Counted from the first letter of the stretch, positions 27,359-35,714 are shown. The stretch: 64,000 bases of DNA from Fischerella sp. PCC 9605 (GCF_000517105.1 NZ_KI912151.1:310001-374000); one strand, 5' to 3'. Made by a program: numbers and translations. The notes: generated from the sequence alone by a model not told the origin.

Positions 27359-27697
27359 ATGAAAATCATAAGTAATCGTAAAAACACAAAAATATTCAAA
27401 CAATCTCTAGTTACAAAAAATTCAGAAAAAAGCAATATCACTCAAATTCGTCTACGTCTATATATGCCGCAGCGTTACCAACACCAACCAGTAATTTCTC
27501 AATTAATTTCAAAGTGTGGTTTAATAGTGAATATTACTGGCGCAATATTGGAAAAACACACAGGTGACGAGGGATGCTTTGATGTAGAAATAAGAGGAAC
27601 GGTATCACAAATATCCTGTGGTTTGACTTACTTAGAATCCCTAAATTTAAAAATTCTAGGTAAGCCAAATGTTGATGGAGATAGTTGGTATTGTTAG
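27359..27697 (+). CDS. Stand-alone NIL domain protein 3
   Basis: A 112-residue protein with a 30-residue polar N-terminus and one NIL domain: QIRLRLYMPQRYQHQPVISQLISKCGLIVNITGAILE, then GDEGCFDVEIRGTVSQISCGLTYLESL. It is the most divergent copy: the GWFDL motif has become GCFDV. A 137-nt repeat-filled gap separates it from the double-NIL gene. It converges on the Crp-type regulator gene, with a hairpin between them. Confidence 0.85.
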   Translation: MKIISNRKNTKIFKQSLVTKNSEKSNITQIRLRLYMPQRYQHQPVISQLISKCGLIVNITGAILEKHTGDEGCFDVEIRGTVSQISCGLTYLESLNLKILGKPNVDGDSWYC

Positions 27698-27700
27698 TAA

Positions 27701-27731
27701 TTGGTGGTTGGTTGTTTGAAACAACCACCAA
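27701..27731. terminator. Hairpin between convergent NIL and regulator genes
   Basis: ttggtggttggttgt at the left pairs with acaaccaccaa at the right across a gaa-type loop. It sits 4 nt after the stop of the last NIL gene and about 60 nt from the stop of the convergent regulator, the position of a shared terminator. It is built from the heptamer repeat family. Confidence 0.55.
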
Positions 27732-27788
27732 GCATCAACAAATAACAGAATTTAACCACTATCTACTAACCACTAACCACTAACAACC

Positions 27789-28379
27789 TTATATTTCATA
27801 GTGCCATATCTGTTCTTCTTTCAGCACAAATCGATGTAAAGGCAGACGGTGAATCAATCCCCGCTCTTCTAAACTCGTGAGCACGCGAGTTATTGTAACG
27901 CGAGTTGAATTCAGCATTTCTGCAATATCTTGATGAGTGAGACGTAAATCAATTAAATGCCCAGTTTCTACTTCACGACCAAATCTTTTGGCTAACCAAC
28001 TCAATAGTTTAATTAACATAATTTCCACTGTTTTGTAGCTGCGAATTACCATCAATTCTTCTGACTGTTGAACGTGCGCTAACAATACTTCTGTCAGTGG
28101 ATACGATTTTTCTATAGGGAAAATTGTAGCCTCTACTTTAGTTAAGCATTCAATTTCATAAGGTTCGATTTTCGATAAAGCTCTGCCAACGATATCTCCT
28201 GGCCCCCATACTCCCAAAGTAACAAGTGTACCGTCTTCATGCCATGTCACGTTCCGCACCACTCCTTTTTCAATTTTCCAAAGAACATCTTGCGGAAGTG
28301 GAATAAAGGAGCGATGCTTAAAATGTCGAGTAATAGTTTTATCAGAATAATTGATTACAGACAAAGATGCGGATACCAC
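27789..28379 (-). CDS. Crp/Fnr family regulator, CysR-like
   Basis: A 196-residue regulator. The N-terminal two thirds form a degenerate cyclic-nucleotide-like sensor (GVVRNVTWHEDGTLVTLGVWGPGDIVG) without the phosphate-cassette residues needed to bind cAMP. The C-terminal helix-turn-helix is LRLTHQDIAEMLNSTRVTITRVLTSLEERGLI. In Synechococcus the Crp-family protein CysR, encoded in the sulfate-transport region, activates sulfur-starvation genes. Convergent placement at the end of this sulfate cluster makes an orthologous role likely. The start is a GTG at 28379. Confidence 0.85.
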   Translation of the reverse strand: MVSASLSVINYSDKTITRHFKHRSFIPLPQDVLWKIEKGVVRNVTWHEDGTLVTLGVWGPGDIVGRALSKIEPYEIECLTKVEATIFPIEKSYPLTEVLLAHVQQSEELMVIRSYKTVEIMLIKLLSWLAKRFGREVETGHLIDLRLTHQDIAEMLNSTRVTITRVLTSLEERGLIHRLPLHRFVLKEEQIWHYEI

Positions 28380-28474
28380 GGGTTAACTCCACTTTATCGA
28401 TAAAATAACCGTAGTTTTAAGATATATCAATTTCAGAGAAATTAAAAATATAATTAAAGGCTCTTGATCGATTC

Positions 28475-28681
28475 CTATTGAGGATCTGCAAACTGTTCAC
28501 ACTCAGTTGCGATCGCCAGTTTACAGCGATCGCTCTCTAAAACAGATTCCTGAGAACTATCTTTTTGAATTTGGTGCTGGATAAAGTCAGGTAAGGCTGG
28601 CGTGAGTAGGGTTGATATCTGGTAGGCACGATGTAATTCAGAAAGGATTTCAGCCTTACCCCCACAAATCAGGCTGCAACA
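28475..28681 (-). other. Coding-like stretch without a start, after devA
   Basis: On the minus strand, a frame that overlaps the last codons of the ATPase gene stays open for about 70 codons to a TAG at 28475-28477. It reads KAEILSELHRAYQISTLLTP and continues with ALPDFIQHQIQKDSSQESVL. The composition looks protein-like, but there is no usable start or ribosome site. It may be the tail of a decayed gene once fused to or following devA. Confidence 0.35.
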
Positions 28682-29352
28682 GGGGCATTTGCTAACTTGC
28701 CATCTTCCATGTAAACAATGCGATCGGCTATATCTAAAATCCGGTTGTCGTGAGTCACTAAAAGAATCGTACAGCCTTGCTCTTTGGCAAGTTTTTGCAT
28801 CAGGTTGACTACGTCTCGACCAGATTTACTATCCAAAGCGGCGGTAGGTTCATCCGCAAGGACTATTTTAGGATGACTCACCAGTGCCCGAGCGATCGCC
28901 ACCCGTTGTTTTTGTCCACCCGATAAGTCATCTGGGTAATAATTGAGGCGATTCTCCAATCCCACCATTTCTAGTATCTCAGCGGCACGGGCGTGCATTT
29001 CTTTGGGAGAAAGATTATTGTGTAGTTCTAACCCCATTTTGACGTTTTGTACAGCCGTCAAGCTACCGTGTAGGTTATGTGCTTGGAAAATATAACCATT
29101 ACTGCGTCGCGCCAGAGTCAGCGCTTTGTCATTTGCACCGCAGAGTTCTCTTCCCAACACTCGCAAACTCCCTTCTTGGGCAGAACGCAATCCACCTACT
29201 AAGGTAAGTAATGTAGTCTTGCCAGAGCCAGACGGGCCTGTCATAATCACAATCTCACCAGCGTTTATCTCTAAGTTGATATCAAATAGGGCTTGTTTAC
29301 GGAGTTGCCCTTTACCGAAGTAATGATTGAGATTTTGGATAGAAATGACCAT
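28669..29352 (-). CDS. devA: DevA-like ABC exporter ATPase
   Basis: A 227-residue ATPase of the LolD/MacB/DevA class. Walker A is MTGPSGSGKTTLL, the signature is LSGGQKQRVAIARALV and Walker B is KIVLADEPTAALD, with the H-loop in LLVTHDNR. I start at ATG 29352 (MVISIQNLNHYFGKG). The 27 in-frame codons upstream are translated heptamer repeat (PTTNYQLPTTNY) and probably not part of the protein. Together with DevC and DevB it should form a trans-envelope exporter using a TolC-like outer-membrane channel. In Anabaena DevBCA exports heterocyst glycolipids; many paralogues exist, so this cargo is not assured. Confidence 0.9.
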   Translation of the reverse strand: MVISIQNLNHYFGKGQLRKQALFDINLEINAGEIVIMTGPSGSGKTTLLTLVGGLRSAQEGSLRVLGRELCGANDKALTLARRSNGYIFQAHNLHGSLTAVQNVKMGLELHNNLSPKEMHARAAEILEMVGLENRLNYYPDDLSGGQKQRVAIARALVSHPKIVLADEPTAALDSKSGRDVVNLMQKLAKEQGCTILLVTHDNRILDIADRIVYMEDGKLANAPVAA

Positions 29353-29356
29353 AATG

Positions 29357-29441
29357 GTTAGTGGTGGGTAGTTGGTAGTTGGTAGTTGGTAGTTGGTGGT
29401 TGGTTGTTCCAAATAACAAACAACAAACAACAAACAACAAA
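29357..29441. repeat. Heptamer tandem repeats between devC and devA
   Basis: At least four consecutive gtagttg-type heptamers and then gttggttgttcc, followed by a run of aacaaac units that can pair back on it. It fills the devC-devA gap, so the transcript would carry a stem here. Confidence 0.8.
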
Positions 29442-29442
29442 T

Positions 29443-30624
29443 TTAAAACATATCTGCGGGGTCAGCGGCTAAGACTTTGCGAGTTGCGATCGCCCCCGAA
29501 ATCATACACATAATTACGGTCAGTATCTGTACCTGAAATGCTCGTGCTAGGGTCATATATAGTGGCAAATTAGTGGCACTCCGCGTTAGAGCGTAGAGTC
29601 CCATAGATATAGTAAATCCCGGTATAAAACCTAACACTGCCATAATAATTGCTTCTTCAAATACCACACCCAGCAAATAGCGGCTGCGATAGCCCATTGC
29701 TCTGAAAGTGGCGTATTCTTTCATATGGGCATTTACATCAGTGGAGAGAACTTGATAAACAATAATCACCCCTACTATGAATCCCATTGATACACCCAGA
29801 CTGAAGATAAAACCGATCGCGGTGTTGGTTTGCCAGTAATATTCTTCAAATTTAATAAATTCTTCTTTGGTCAGGACTTTGACATCTTTTTCATTGCTGA
29901 GATAAGCTTTTAAGGCTGTTGCTACCTGCTCGGGGTCATAGCCTGGTTTGATTTGAATCAATCCTAGATTAATGCTGCTTGCCTCTCGTCTGGGAAATAA
30001 TCGCAAAAAGTTCTGGTCGCTGGTAATCAAGCTACCATCGGCAATAAAGGAAGCCCCGACTTTAAATAGGCCGCTAACGGTGATTGTGCGGCGTTCGATT
30101 TCGGTAGTAACGGTTTTACATTGGTCAATTTGCGCGATCGCTTCTTTGTAGTCTCCCCTAGAACCACGGTCGAATAACACGGTATCCGGTAATTTAATCT
30201 CGTTCAATTGGCTGTTAACTTCCGGTAAGTCAAATGCTGGCCGATCGGGGTTAAAGCCGATTACCAAAACCATTGTCTCTTTTCGCGTTTGGGGATTCTT
30301 CCAAGAGACGGTGTTGAAGTACATCGGTTCTGCTGATTTTACCCCCGGTACATCCATTGCTTGGAACAGTCGCCGCCGAGTAAAGGTAGACAAATTGGCG
30401 AGGTTACGTGCTTGAGGACTCACTAAAACTATGTCTGCCTCTAAGCTGCGATGCAGTCTGGTATTACTGTTATATAAAGCTGTCTGAAACCCTGTTTGCA
30501 TAAACATCAACATGTCGGCAAAGGCAATGCCTGACAGTGCTACTAAAAAACGACTTTTTTGGCGGTTGAGTTGCAGCCATCCCAAGGGTGTACGCCGCTG
30601 TAGTTGCTGAATAAATCCAATCAC
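29443..30624 (-). CDS. devC: DevC-like ABC exporter permease
   Basis: A 393-residue MacB/FtsX-type permease. One membrane helix lies near residues 25-45 (FLVALSGIAFADMLMFMQTG). A large periplasmic domain follows, then three C-terminal helices (IGFIFSLGVSMGFIVGVIIVYQVL, YLLGVVFEEAIIMAVLGFIPGFTISMGLYAL and ILTVIMCMISGAIATRKVL). The opening MIGFIQQLQRRTPLGWLQLNRQKSRF is typical of DevC. Its start overlaps the devB stop by four bases (ATGA), so the two are translationally coupled. Confidence 0.93.
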   Translation of the reverse strand: MIGFIQQLQRRTPLGWLQLNRQKSRFLVALSGIAFADMLMFMQTGFQTALYNSNTRLHRSLEADIVLVSPQARNLANLSTFTRRRLFQAMDVPGVKSAEPMYFNTVSWKNPQTRKETMVLVIGFNPDRPAFDLPEVNSQLNEIKLPDTVLFDRGSRGDYKEAIAQIDQCKTVTTEIERRTITVSGLFKVGASFIADGSLITSDQNFLRLFPRREASSINLGLIQIKPGYDPEQVATALKAYLSNEKDVKVLTKEEFIKFEEYYWQTNTAIGFIFSLGVSMGFIVGVIIVYQVLSTDVNAHMKEYATFRAMGYRSRYLLGVVFEEAIIMAVLGFIPGFTISMGLYALTRSATNLPLYMTLARAFQVQILTVIMCMISGAIATRKVLAADPADMF

Positions 30625-31928
30625 TGTTCAATCACCGCCTTTACTTGCAAATTGCTGAATTTAGCTGCCTTCTGGCTGGATGCCTCATCTAGTTGCACGT
30701 GGACTTCTACAACTCTGGCGTCGATATTGCTGGAGGGATCGCTGTTGATGATATTCTGCCGTTGTACCTGCCAGCCGATTCTTTCTACAGTTCCGTACAA
30801 TTCACTAGCGATAGAATCACTATCCAACCGCACTTTTTGACCGGGACGCACTTTGTTGACGTCACTTTGGTAAACTTCTACAACTGCATACATCTGACCG
30901 GTTTGCCCAATCTCGGCGATGCCGTCATTAGACACCAATTCACCCGGACGGGTATATATTTTGAAAACCTGACCAGCTTGGGGCGATCGCACATAAGCCT
31001 GTTGCAAATTCGCGTCTGCTCTTTTCACCGCAGCTGTAGCTTTATTCACTTCAGCTTGGGCTGCTGCTACATCCACCGGACGTACTTCGGCGATGCGATT
31101 TAAGGTGGCTTTGCCTTCTTCTATTTGTTTTTCTCCGGTTGTTTGGATACGTTCTAGGTTAGCTTTCGCCTCTGCTAGTTGCTCTTGGCGGGATGCTTGA
31201 ATGCGTTTGAGGTTAGCTTTTGCCTCTGCTAATTGTTGTTGTGCCGTTTGCAAAGTCAAACGCTTACTGTCTTGTGAGGATGCAGAAATCGCACCTTCTT
31301 GATACAGGCTTTGATAGCGTTGGTATTCTGCTTGAGCATTATCTAGCTCTGCTTGCAACTTAGCAATAGTTGCTTTTTGTGCCTCGATTTCCGTATCTTT
31401 TTCTGCTTCTAGACGAGCGATGGTTGCTTTTTGGGCTACTATTTCTGTACCTCGTTGTGCTTGGAGGCGGTCAACCTGCGCTGTTTGGGCGGCGATTTCG
31501 CCTTGTTTAGCCCCTGCTTTCACTTGCTGAAGATTCGCCTTGGCTACTTGCACGGCTTCTTTGGCTTCTTCTAAAGCAGCAGCCAAGCGATCGCGACTGT
31601 CTAAAATCGCCACTACTTGCCCTGCTTTCACCGTATCTCCTTCTTTCACCAGTAACTGTTCGACTCGGCTTCCTTCTGCCGATGCTGGTGCAGATAATTT
31701 AATTACTTCTCCCTTTGGCTCTAATCTGCCCAAGGCTGTGACTGTTTTTACTTGTGGCACTTGAACTACTTGTTGCTGTGCCTTATTCAATTCCGCACTC
31801 CGCGATTGCTGCACAGTATAAACACTGATTCCACCTACAGCGAAAGCTGCAAGCATGGCGATCGCGATCGATGGACGGAAAATTGATTGTGGGGAAAAAG
31901 CACCTTCCGATTTCAAGTGTTGCAGCAT
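30621..31928 (-). CDS. devB: DevB-like membrane fusion protein (HlyD family)
   Basis: A 435-residue periplasmic adaptor with an N-terminal anchor (IAIAMLAAFAVGGISVYTV). A split lipoyl-like domain follows (GRLEPKGEVIKLSAPASAEGSRVEQLLVKEGDTVKAGQVVAILDSRD). Then comes a long coiled coil, roughly residues 110-300, rich in repeated QKATIARLEAEKDTEIEAQK and QLAEAKANL blocks. The C-terminal barrel has VRSPQAGQVFKIYTRPGELVS. It would bridge DevC and an outer-membrane channel. It is first in the operon; the upstream 380 nt contain three palindromic operators and the divergent TetR gene. Confidence 0.93.
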   Translation of the reverse strand: MLQHLKSEGAFSPQSIFRPSIAIAMLAAFAVGGISVYTVQQSRSAELNKAQQQVVQVPQVKTVTALGRLEPKGEVIKLSAPASAEGSRVEQLLVKEGDTVKAGQVVAILDSRDRLAAALEEAKEAVQVAKANLQQVKAGAKQGEIAAQTAQVDRLQAQRGTEIVAQKATIARLEAEKDTEIEAQKATIAKLQAELDNAQAEYQRYQSLYQEGAISASSQDSKRLTLQTAQQQLAEAKANLKRIQASRQEQLAEAKANLERIQTTGEKQIEEGKATLNRIAEVRPVDVAAAQAEVNKATAAVKRADANLQQAYVRSPQAGQVFKIYTRPGELVSNDGIAEIGQTGQMYAVVEVYQSDVNKVRPGQKVRLDSDSIASELYGTVERIGWQVQRQNIINSDPSSNIDARVVEVHVQLDEASSQKAAKFSNLQVKAVIEQ

Positions 31929-31943
31929 AGCATCCCTTTTTGA

Positions 31944-31964
31944 AAAACTAAACTGTTTAGTTTT
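31944..31964. promoter_or_regulatory. Operator 1 for the divergent TetR regulator
   Basis: A perfect palindrome: aaaactaaac, one centre base, gtttagtttt. It begins 16 nt upstream of the devB start codon, so a bound repressor would block transcription of devBCA or its elongation. Confidence 0.8.
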
Positions 31965-31975
31965 ATGCTACTACT

Positions 31976-31999
31976 AAACTAAACCGACTAGTTTAGTTT
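31976..31999. promoter_or_regulatory. Operator 2 for the divergent TetR regulator
   Basis: Half-sites aaactaaac (31976-31984) and gtttagttt (31991-31999) with a 6-nt spacer. Same half-site as operator 1 with wider spacing. It lies just next to a TATAAT-like box at 32009-32014. Confidence 0.75.
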
Positions 32000-32023
32000 T
32001 GCAAGTACTATAATATAAACAAA

Positions 32024-32043
32024 ACTAAACTGTATAGTTTAGT
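32024..32043. promoter_or_regulatory. Operator 3 for the divergent TetR regulator
   Basis: Half-sites actaaact (32024-32031) and agtttagt (32036-32043) with a 4-nt spacer. Together with operators 1 and 2 it brackets the TATAAT-like box at 32009-32014, as expected for repression of both divergent promoters. Confidence 0.75.
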
Positions 32044-32310
32044 CATGCTCCTTGTAGTTTTCTTTGCCAAACACGGCACGATATCCTCATCGTGCCCGTG
32101 TTTCTCCCTTGGGCATGGCAGAATAATGGAAAAACTTTCCCCTACACCCCCATACCCTTATACTCTTAGTGAAGAAAAATTTGCTGGGTGAAGCATAAAG
32201 ATAAAAGAAATCAGGAATATAAGTTTTATAGATTTTTCTTGATAGTCCTGGATATTAAAGAAAGAGTGTGAAGTGTGTCAACAATTGGTAGATAGCAGGA
32301 AACAGTAAAA

Positions 32311-32928
32311 ATGGTACGTGCAAAAGTAAGTGATATAGACCGTGATAGTTCAGCCGAGAAAGTTGAACAAATTCTTCAAGGAGCGATGCAGGAGTTCTTG
32401 GCGCATGGCTTTGCCGGTACAAGCATGGATAGGGTAGCGGCGGCGGCGGGTGTTTCTAAAGCTACTGTCTACAGCCATTTTGCAGATAAAGAAGGATTGT
32501 TTAAAGCCTTGGTTGAACGGCTCGCGCGTAAGAAATTTCAGTCTATATTTGGTAGTGAACCTTTGGAAGGAGAACCATCTCAAGTAATCCGCCAGTTAGG
32601 AACTAAAGCTTTGGAACTGATGGATACCGACAAAGAACATAGTGCATTTATGCGCGTGCTAATTGGAGAGTCTGGTCGTTTTCCAGAGTTGGCTCAGGTT
32701 TGTGTTCGTGCCATGCATAAACCTGTGTTGGAGACTCTCACTCAATATATAGCATCTCATCCAGAACTGAAAATAGCTGATCCAGAGGCAATAGCAAGAA
32801 TTCTAGTTGGGTCGTTAGTGCATTTCCATATTACTCAGAATGTACTGCATGGTGAAGAGATTGTACCGATGGAGAGCGATCGCATCATTGATGCATTGAT
32901 GAACATGATTGTGAAATCTGCTCAATAA
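32311..32928 (+). CDS. TetR/AcrR family regulator, probably of devBCA
   Basis: A 205-residue one-domain-plus-sensor repressor. The N-terminal helix-turn-helix reads ILQGAMQEFLAHGFAGTSMDRVAAAAGVSKATVYSHFADKEGLFKALV, the AcrR/TetR consensus. The C-terminal helical part (YIASHPELKIADPEAIARILVGSLVHFHI) should bind a ligand and matches the TetR_C pattern of AcrR-type sensors. The gene is divergent from devBCA and the shared upstream region carries three copies of a ctaaac/gtttag palindrome, so it probably represses the exporter and itself. Its leader is long, about 290 nt from the operators. Confidence 0.9.
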   Translation: MVRAKVSDIDRDSSAEKVEQILQGAMQEFLAHGFAGTSMDRVAAAAGVSKATVYSHFADKEGLFKALVERLARKKFQSIFGSEPLEGEPSQVIRQLGTKALELMDTDKEHSAFMRVLIGESGRFPELAQVCVRAMHKPVLETLTQYIASHPELKIADPEAIARILVGSLVHFHITQNVLHGEEIVPMESDRIIDALMNMIVKSAQ

Positions 32929-33158
32929 TTAGAGATGGCACGATCTACAGCGTTAATTTGTTTTCTCTTGTAATGGCGCGATCGCATGGGATGATGTCGG
33001 CGATCGCACCACTGCAATGCGATATTTACCAAAGCACCACCAACCTGTATTAGATTGACACTCAGGTTATCAAAAGCGTGTCTTCACCTCAAGTTATGAC
33101 AACTTCAACTGAACTTGGTATTATCAACGCCTTGGTACAAACCTAAATTTTGCCTGAG

Positions 33159-33668
33159 TTATAACTGGTTCAGGATAGATTCGGCATCATGCACTTCCTC
33201 ATCTGTACCATTTACTATGACTAGATAGTCACCTCTGAAGACGCACTCACTATAAACCCTAGCTTGTTCTGCTGAAATCCCTGCGTTCACCAAAGCCTCA
33301 AGCAAGCCGCCACTGGCTACACCAATACCAAAGCCAGCTAGAGATGCGGTTAGTACGGTTTGAGAACTTCCAATTGCTAATACAGCAGATCCAACTCCAG
33401 GCACTGCTATTAGTCCCAACCCTAATAAGCAACCGCATATAGCACCTAGCATACTACCTGTAATCGCTGCATATCCTTTTGGTGGATCTTGGTAGCTAAA
33501 AAAATCATTCCTACCAAATTCATCCAAATGATTAATATCCGATTCGTTAACAACAATAGAAATCTGATCTGTGGAGAACCCGGCATTTATCAGTTCATTC
33601 AGCATCCCTTCGGCATCTTGGCGGCTAGAAAATACAGCAACAGCATGTCTATTTTGACTTGATACCAT
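33159..33668 (-). CDS. Glycine-rich membrane-associated stress-type protein
   Basis: A 169-residue protein. Its first 50 residues (RHAVAVFSSRQDAEGMLNELINAGFSTDQISIVV) match the N-terminal domain of general-stress proteins of the GSP17M/YflT kind. A central 65-residue hydrophobic, glycine-rich stretch follows (GSMLGAICGCLLGLGLIAVPG, then SLAGFGIGVASGGLLEALV), a glycine-zipper-like membrane hairpin. The C-terminus repeats the ferredoxin-like pattern (GISAEQARVYSECVFRGDYLVIVNG). I start at ATG 33668, which has AAGGAGG at 7 nt; the ATG nine codons upstream lacks such a site. Function unknown, probably stress related. Confidence 0.8.
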   Translation of the reverse strand: MVSSQNRHAVAVFSSRQDAEGMLNELINAGFSTDQISIVVNESDINHLDEFGRNDFFSYQDPPKGYAAITGSMLGAICGCLLGLGLIAVPGVGSAVLAIGSSQTVLTASLAGFGIGVASGGLLEALVNAGISAEQARVYSECVFRGDYLVIVNGTDEEVHDAESILNQL

Positions 33669-33735
33669 TTTTTCCTCCTTTGAAAGCCCACTCATTGCTC
33701 ACTTTTCAAAAACACAGCACCCAGATTAGTCGCAG

Positions 33736-34017
33736 CTAGATCCAGTCCTCCATTTCTGTATTCGTTGGAAAGCAGGAATTGGCAACATTCAGTAACGTCG
33801 CGGGGGTGCGGGTTACATCAGGGGCAAACAGCATAATGGATTGAATATGCCCTCTAAAATTCAGATTAAGGGTACGACCTGCAAATTTATTCTCACCTTT
33901 AATATTGTTAATAAATGTAGGGAAAATCGAAGTACTCTTAGTTCTGATTGAAGTAATGTCTTTACCAACAATCTGAGTCTGTGCAGGTCTAAAATATAGA
34001 AATTGAGTTAGCAGCAC
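33736..34017 (-). CDS. Small hypothetical protein, doubtful
   Basis: A 93-residue frame (MLLTQFLYFRPAQTQIVGKD...). The middle (NNIKGENKFAGRTLNLNFRGHIQSIMLF) looks protein-like, but I recognise no family and no good ribosome site. It follows a decayed gene on the same strand and may itself be a remnant. Apart from this, the 33669-34130 gap shows nothing. Confidence 0.25.
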   Translation of the reverse strand: MLLTQFLYFRPAQTQIVGKDITSIRTKSTSIFPTFINNIKGENKFAGRTLNLNFRGHIQSIMLFAPDVTRTPATLLNVANSCFPTNTEMEDWI

Positions 34018-34130
34018 ATTCGTTGAGGAGCATCGAAATTGAACAGCGTGTTGGTATAGAAGCGTACTATCTCTGAAACGATATCGATAACTTCCGGTTT
34101 GAAGAGATTGTTAATTTAACTCAACTTTAG

Positions 34131-34989
34131 TCAATCGATTTTAGGTTGACTCTTAACTAAAGGTATCAATTCCGGTTTTCCTGTAGTGGGATTGCGTACA
34201 ACTTTGACTAAATGGATAGTTGATTCTTGGCGATCGCCATCTTTTTCAAAAGTAATTGTTCCTGTCGCTCCAGTGGCTTTAAAATTAGGATTAGCCATTA
34301 CTTGCCGCAGGTTAACACGATTAGGAGAGGGCAGTTTTTCTAAAGCGGTCAGCACAGCACGTGTGGCATCATAAGCTAATGCTGTGTGCCAATTTACAGA
34401 ATTTCCCCACAATTGTTGAGCTTGTACTGAAAATTCTTGATTGCCAACACCTTGAGAATACCAAAGAATTGCCATAACTGCTCCTACTTCATTGTCAGCA
34501 ATTCTTCTGATCATTTTGTCAGTGCCTAGGCTATCTCCACCTACTATTAAATATTTAAAATGTTTAGCATATTCAATTACCTGCACAGCCCAATCTGAAG
34601 TCAAACCATCTGTAGTGGGAAATCAAATAATCACATCTGCACTTTTTTCTTTAACCTGATTGATTGTAGAGTCCAAATTTTCAGAAAAAGGAATTTCCGC
34701 TACAACTTTTCCTCCTACTTCTGCAAATCTATTCTTCATTTCTATTTGCAGAGATTTACTATAATTGCTATTCGGATTAAAAACGAGATAAGTCCAACAC
34801 TTTGAGAACTTTTGTTTTACCTGCATCATCTATTTCAAAAGTTTTAGCAAAGCCGCCTCTGCCCAATAGTTGAATTACCCGGTAGCGATTTTTTAGTAAA
34901 AGATTTGTCCCGCAGTTCCGGCAAACTTTACCATAGATATTCATCGGATCGCTCGGATTAGGACAATGAGGATTGAGACAATAACTCAT
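34131..34989 (-). pseudogene. Remnant of a Ser/Thr kinase with ABC-type receptor domain
   Basis: Three pieces of one ancestral gene. From 34989 comes the zinc-ribbon-like start of cyanobacterial kinases (MSYCLNPHCPNP, then CRNCGTNLLLKNRYRVIQLLGRGGFAKTFE), ending after the glycine loop. In another frame from about 34829 the text jumps to a branched-chain-amino-acid-receptor-like domain (YLVFNPNSNYSKSLQIEMKNRF). That frame meets a TGA at 34625-34623 and continues in the same frame to 34131 (ILWYSQGVGNQEFSVQAQQLWG, TALAYDATRAVLTALEKLPSP, TGTITFEKDGDR). Most of the kinase domain is deleted, with a frameshift at the joint and one nonsense codon. Intact versions would be sensor kinases. Confidence 0.8.
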
Positions 34990-35396
34990 AAAAACTACGG
35001 GATAATTTGTATGAATATTTTTCGGTAAAATATCTGGAATTAGCGTGTAATTTAGCTTCCAATCGTCTTGGCATGGAAATTATGTACTAAATGCATTTCA
35101 TATAAATTAAATCGATAACATTAATATTTTTATTCGATGATATTAATATATATTATTTAGTAATCAAATAATATTTTTTGATACCTATATATTTTAATGT
35201 ATAATAAATTTTTAGTGGTTTTAAACTGCATTTACAACTCATTTTTGCTTTGGCGAAAGTCAGGCCTGGCAAACTCCGCTTCAGCGGACTGAATAAAAAA
35301 AGAGATTAATGAAACCAGATTTGGTCTCGGTAATAATTTTGACTTATCACTATTTTCTAGGTTTCACACCCGAAGCTATTTTTCACTCTTTGTTTT
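34990..35396. other. AT-rich 400-bp gap
   Basis: Strongly AT-rich (35080-35220 is mostly A/T) with no gene. A short hairpin, tccgcttcagcgga (35277-35290), is the only structure I see. It separates the decayed kinase gene from moaD. Confidence 0.5.
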
Positions 35397-35657
35397 ATGT
35401 CCAAATCTGCAATTACAGTTACCGTTAAATTGTTTGCTGCCTATCAAGAGGTTTATGGAGTGCCGGAACTGGTGCTGGAATTTCCTGAACATACACCAGT
35501 TGCCGCAGTTCGCGATCGCCTCATCGCCGAACATCCCGAACTGACTCAATGGCGGGATGTGACGCGGTTTGGGGTTAACTTGATATTTGTCGAACCAGAT
35601 ACGATATTGCAAGACGGCGACGAGGTAGTGTTAATTCCCCCTGTTAGTGGTGGGTAA
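35397..35657 (+). CDS. moaD: Molybdopterin synthase sulfur carrier subunit MoaD
   Basis: An 86-residue ubiquitin-like protein ending in the Gly-Gly needed for thiocarboxylation (IPPVSGG). Features: TVKLFAAYQEVYGVPELVLEF, then VAAVRDRLIAEHP and DTILQDGDEVVLIPP, all characteristic of MoaD. The acyl-adenylated C-terminus carries the sulfur that becomes the dithiolene of molybdenum cofactor, which the FdhF/YdeP-like enzyme in this window would need. It stands alone here; moaE is not adjacent. The downstream region is filled with repeats. Confidence 0.88.
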   Translation: MSKSAITVTVKLFAAYQEVYGVPELVLEFPEHTPVAAVRDRLIAEHPELTQWRDVTRFGVNLIFVEPDTILQDGDEVVLIPPVSGG

Positions 35658-35666
35658 TCCAGGGAG

Positions 35667-35714
35667 ATGGGGAGATGGGGAGAACCGGAGGTGGGGAGAC
35701 AAACAACCACCAAC
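35667..35714. repeat. 48-bp compound repeat, copy A
   Basis: A purine-rich block (ggagatggggagaaccggag) joined to heptamer-type sequence (caaccaccaac). The reverse complement of nearly the same 48 bases, with one clear mismatch, lies at 57238-57285 before ispE. Confidence 0.9.

Noticed and set aside
29353-29433. N-terminal extension of DevA from an upstream in-frame start
   Set aside because: The extra residues are translated heptamer repeats; the ATG at 29352 fits the family start.
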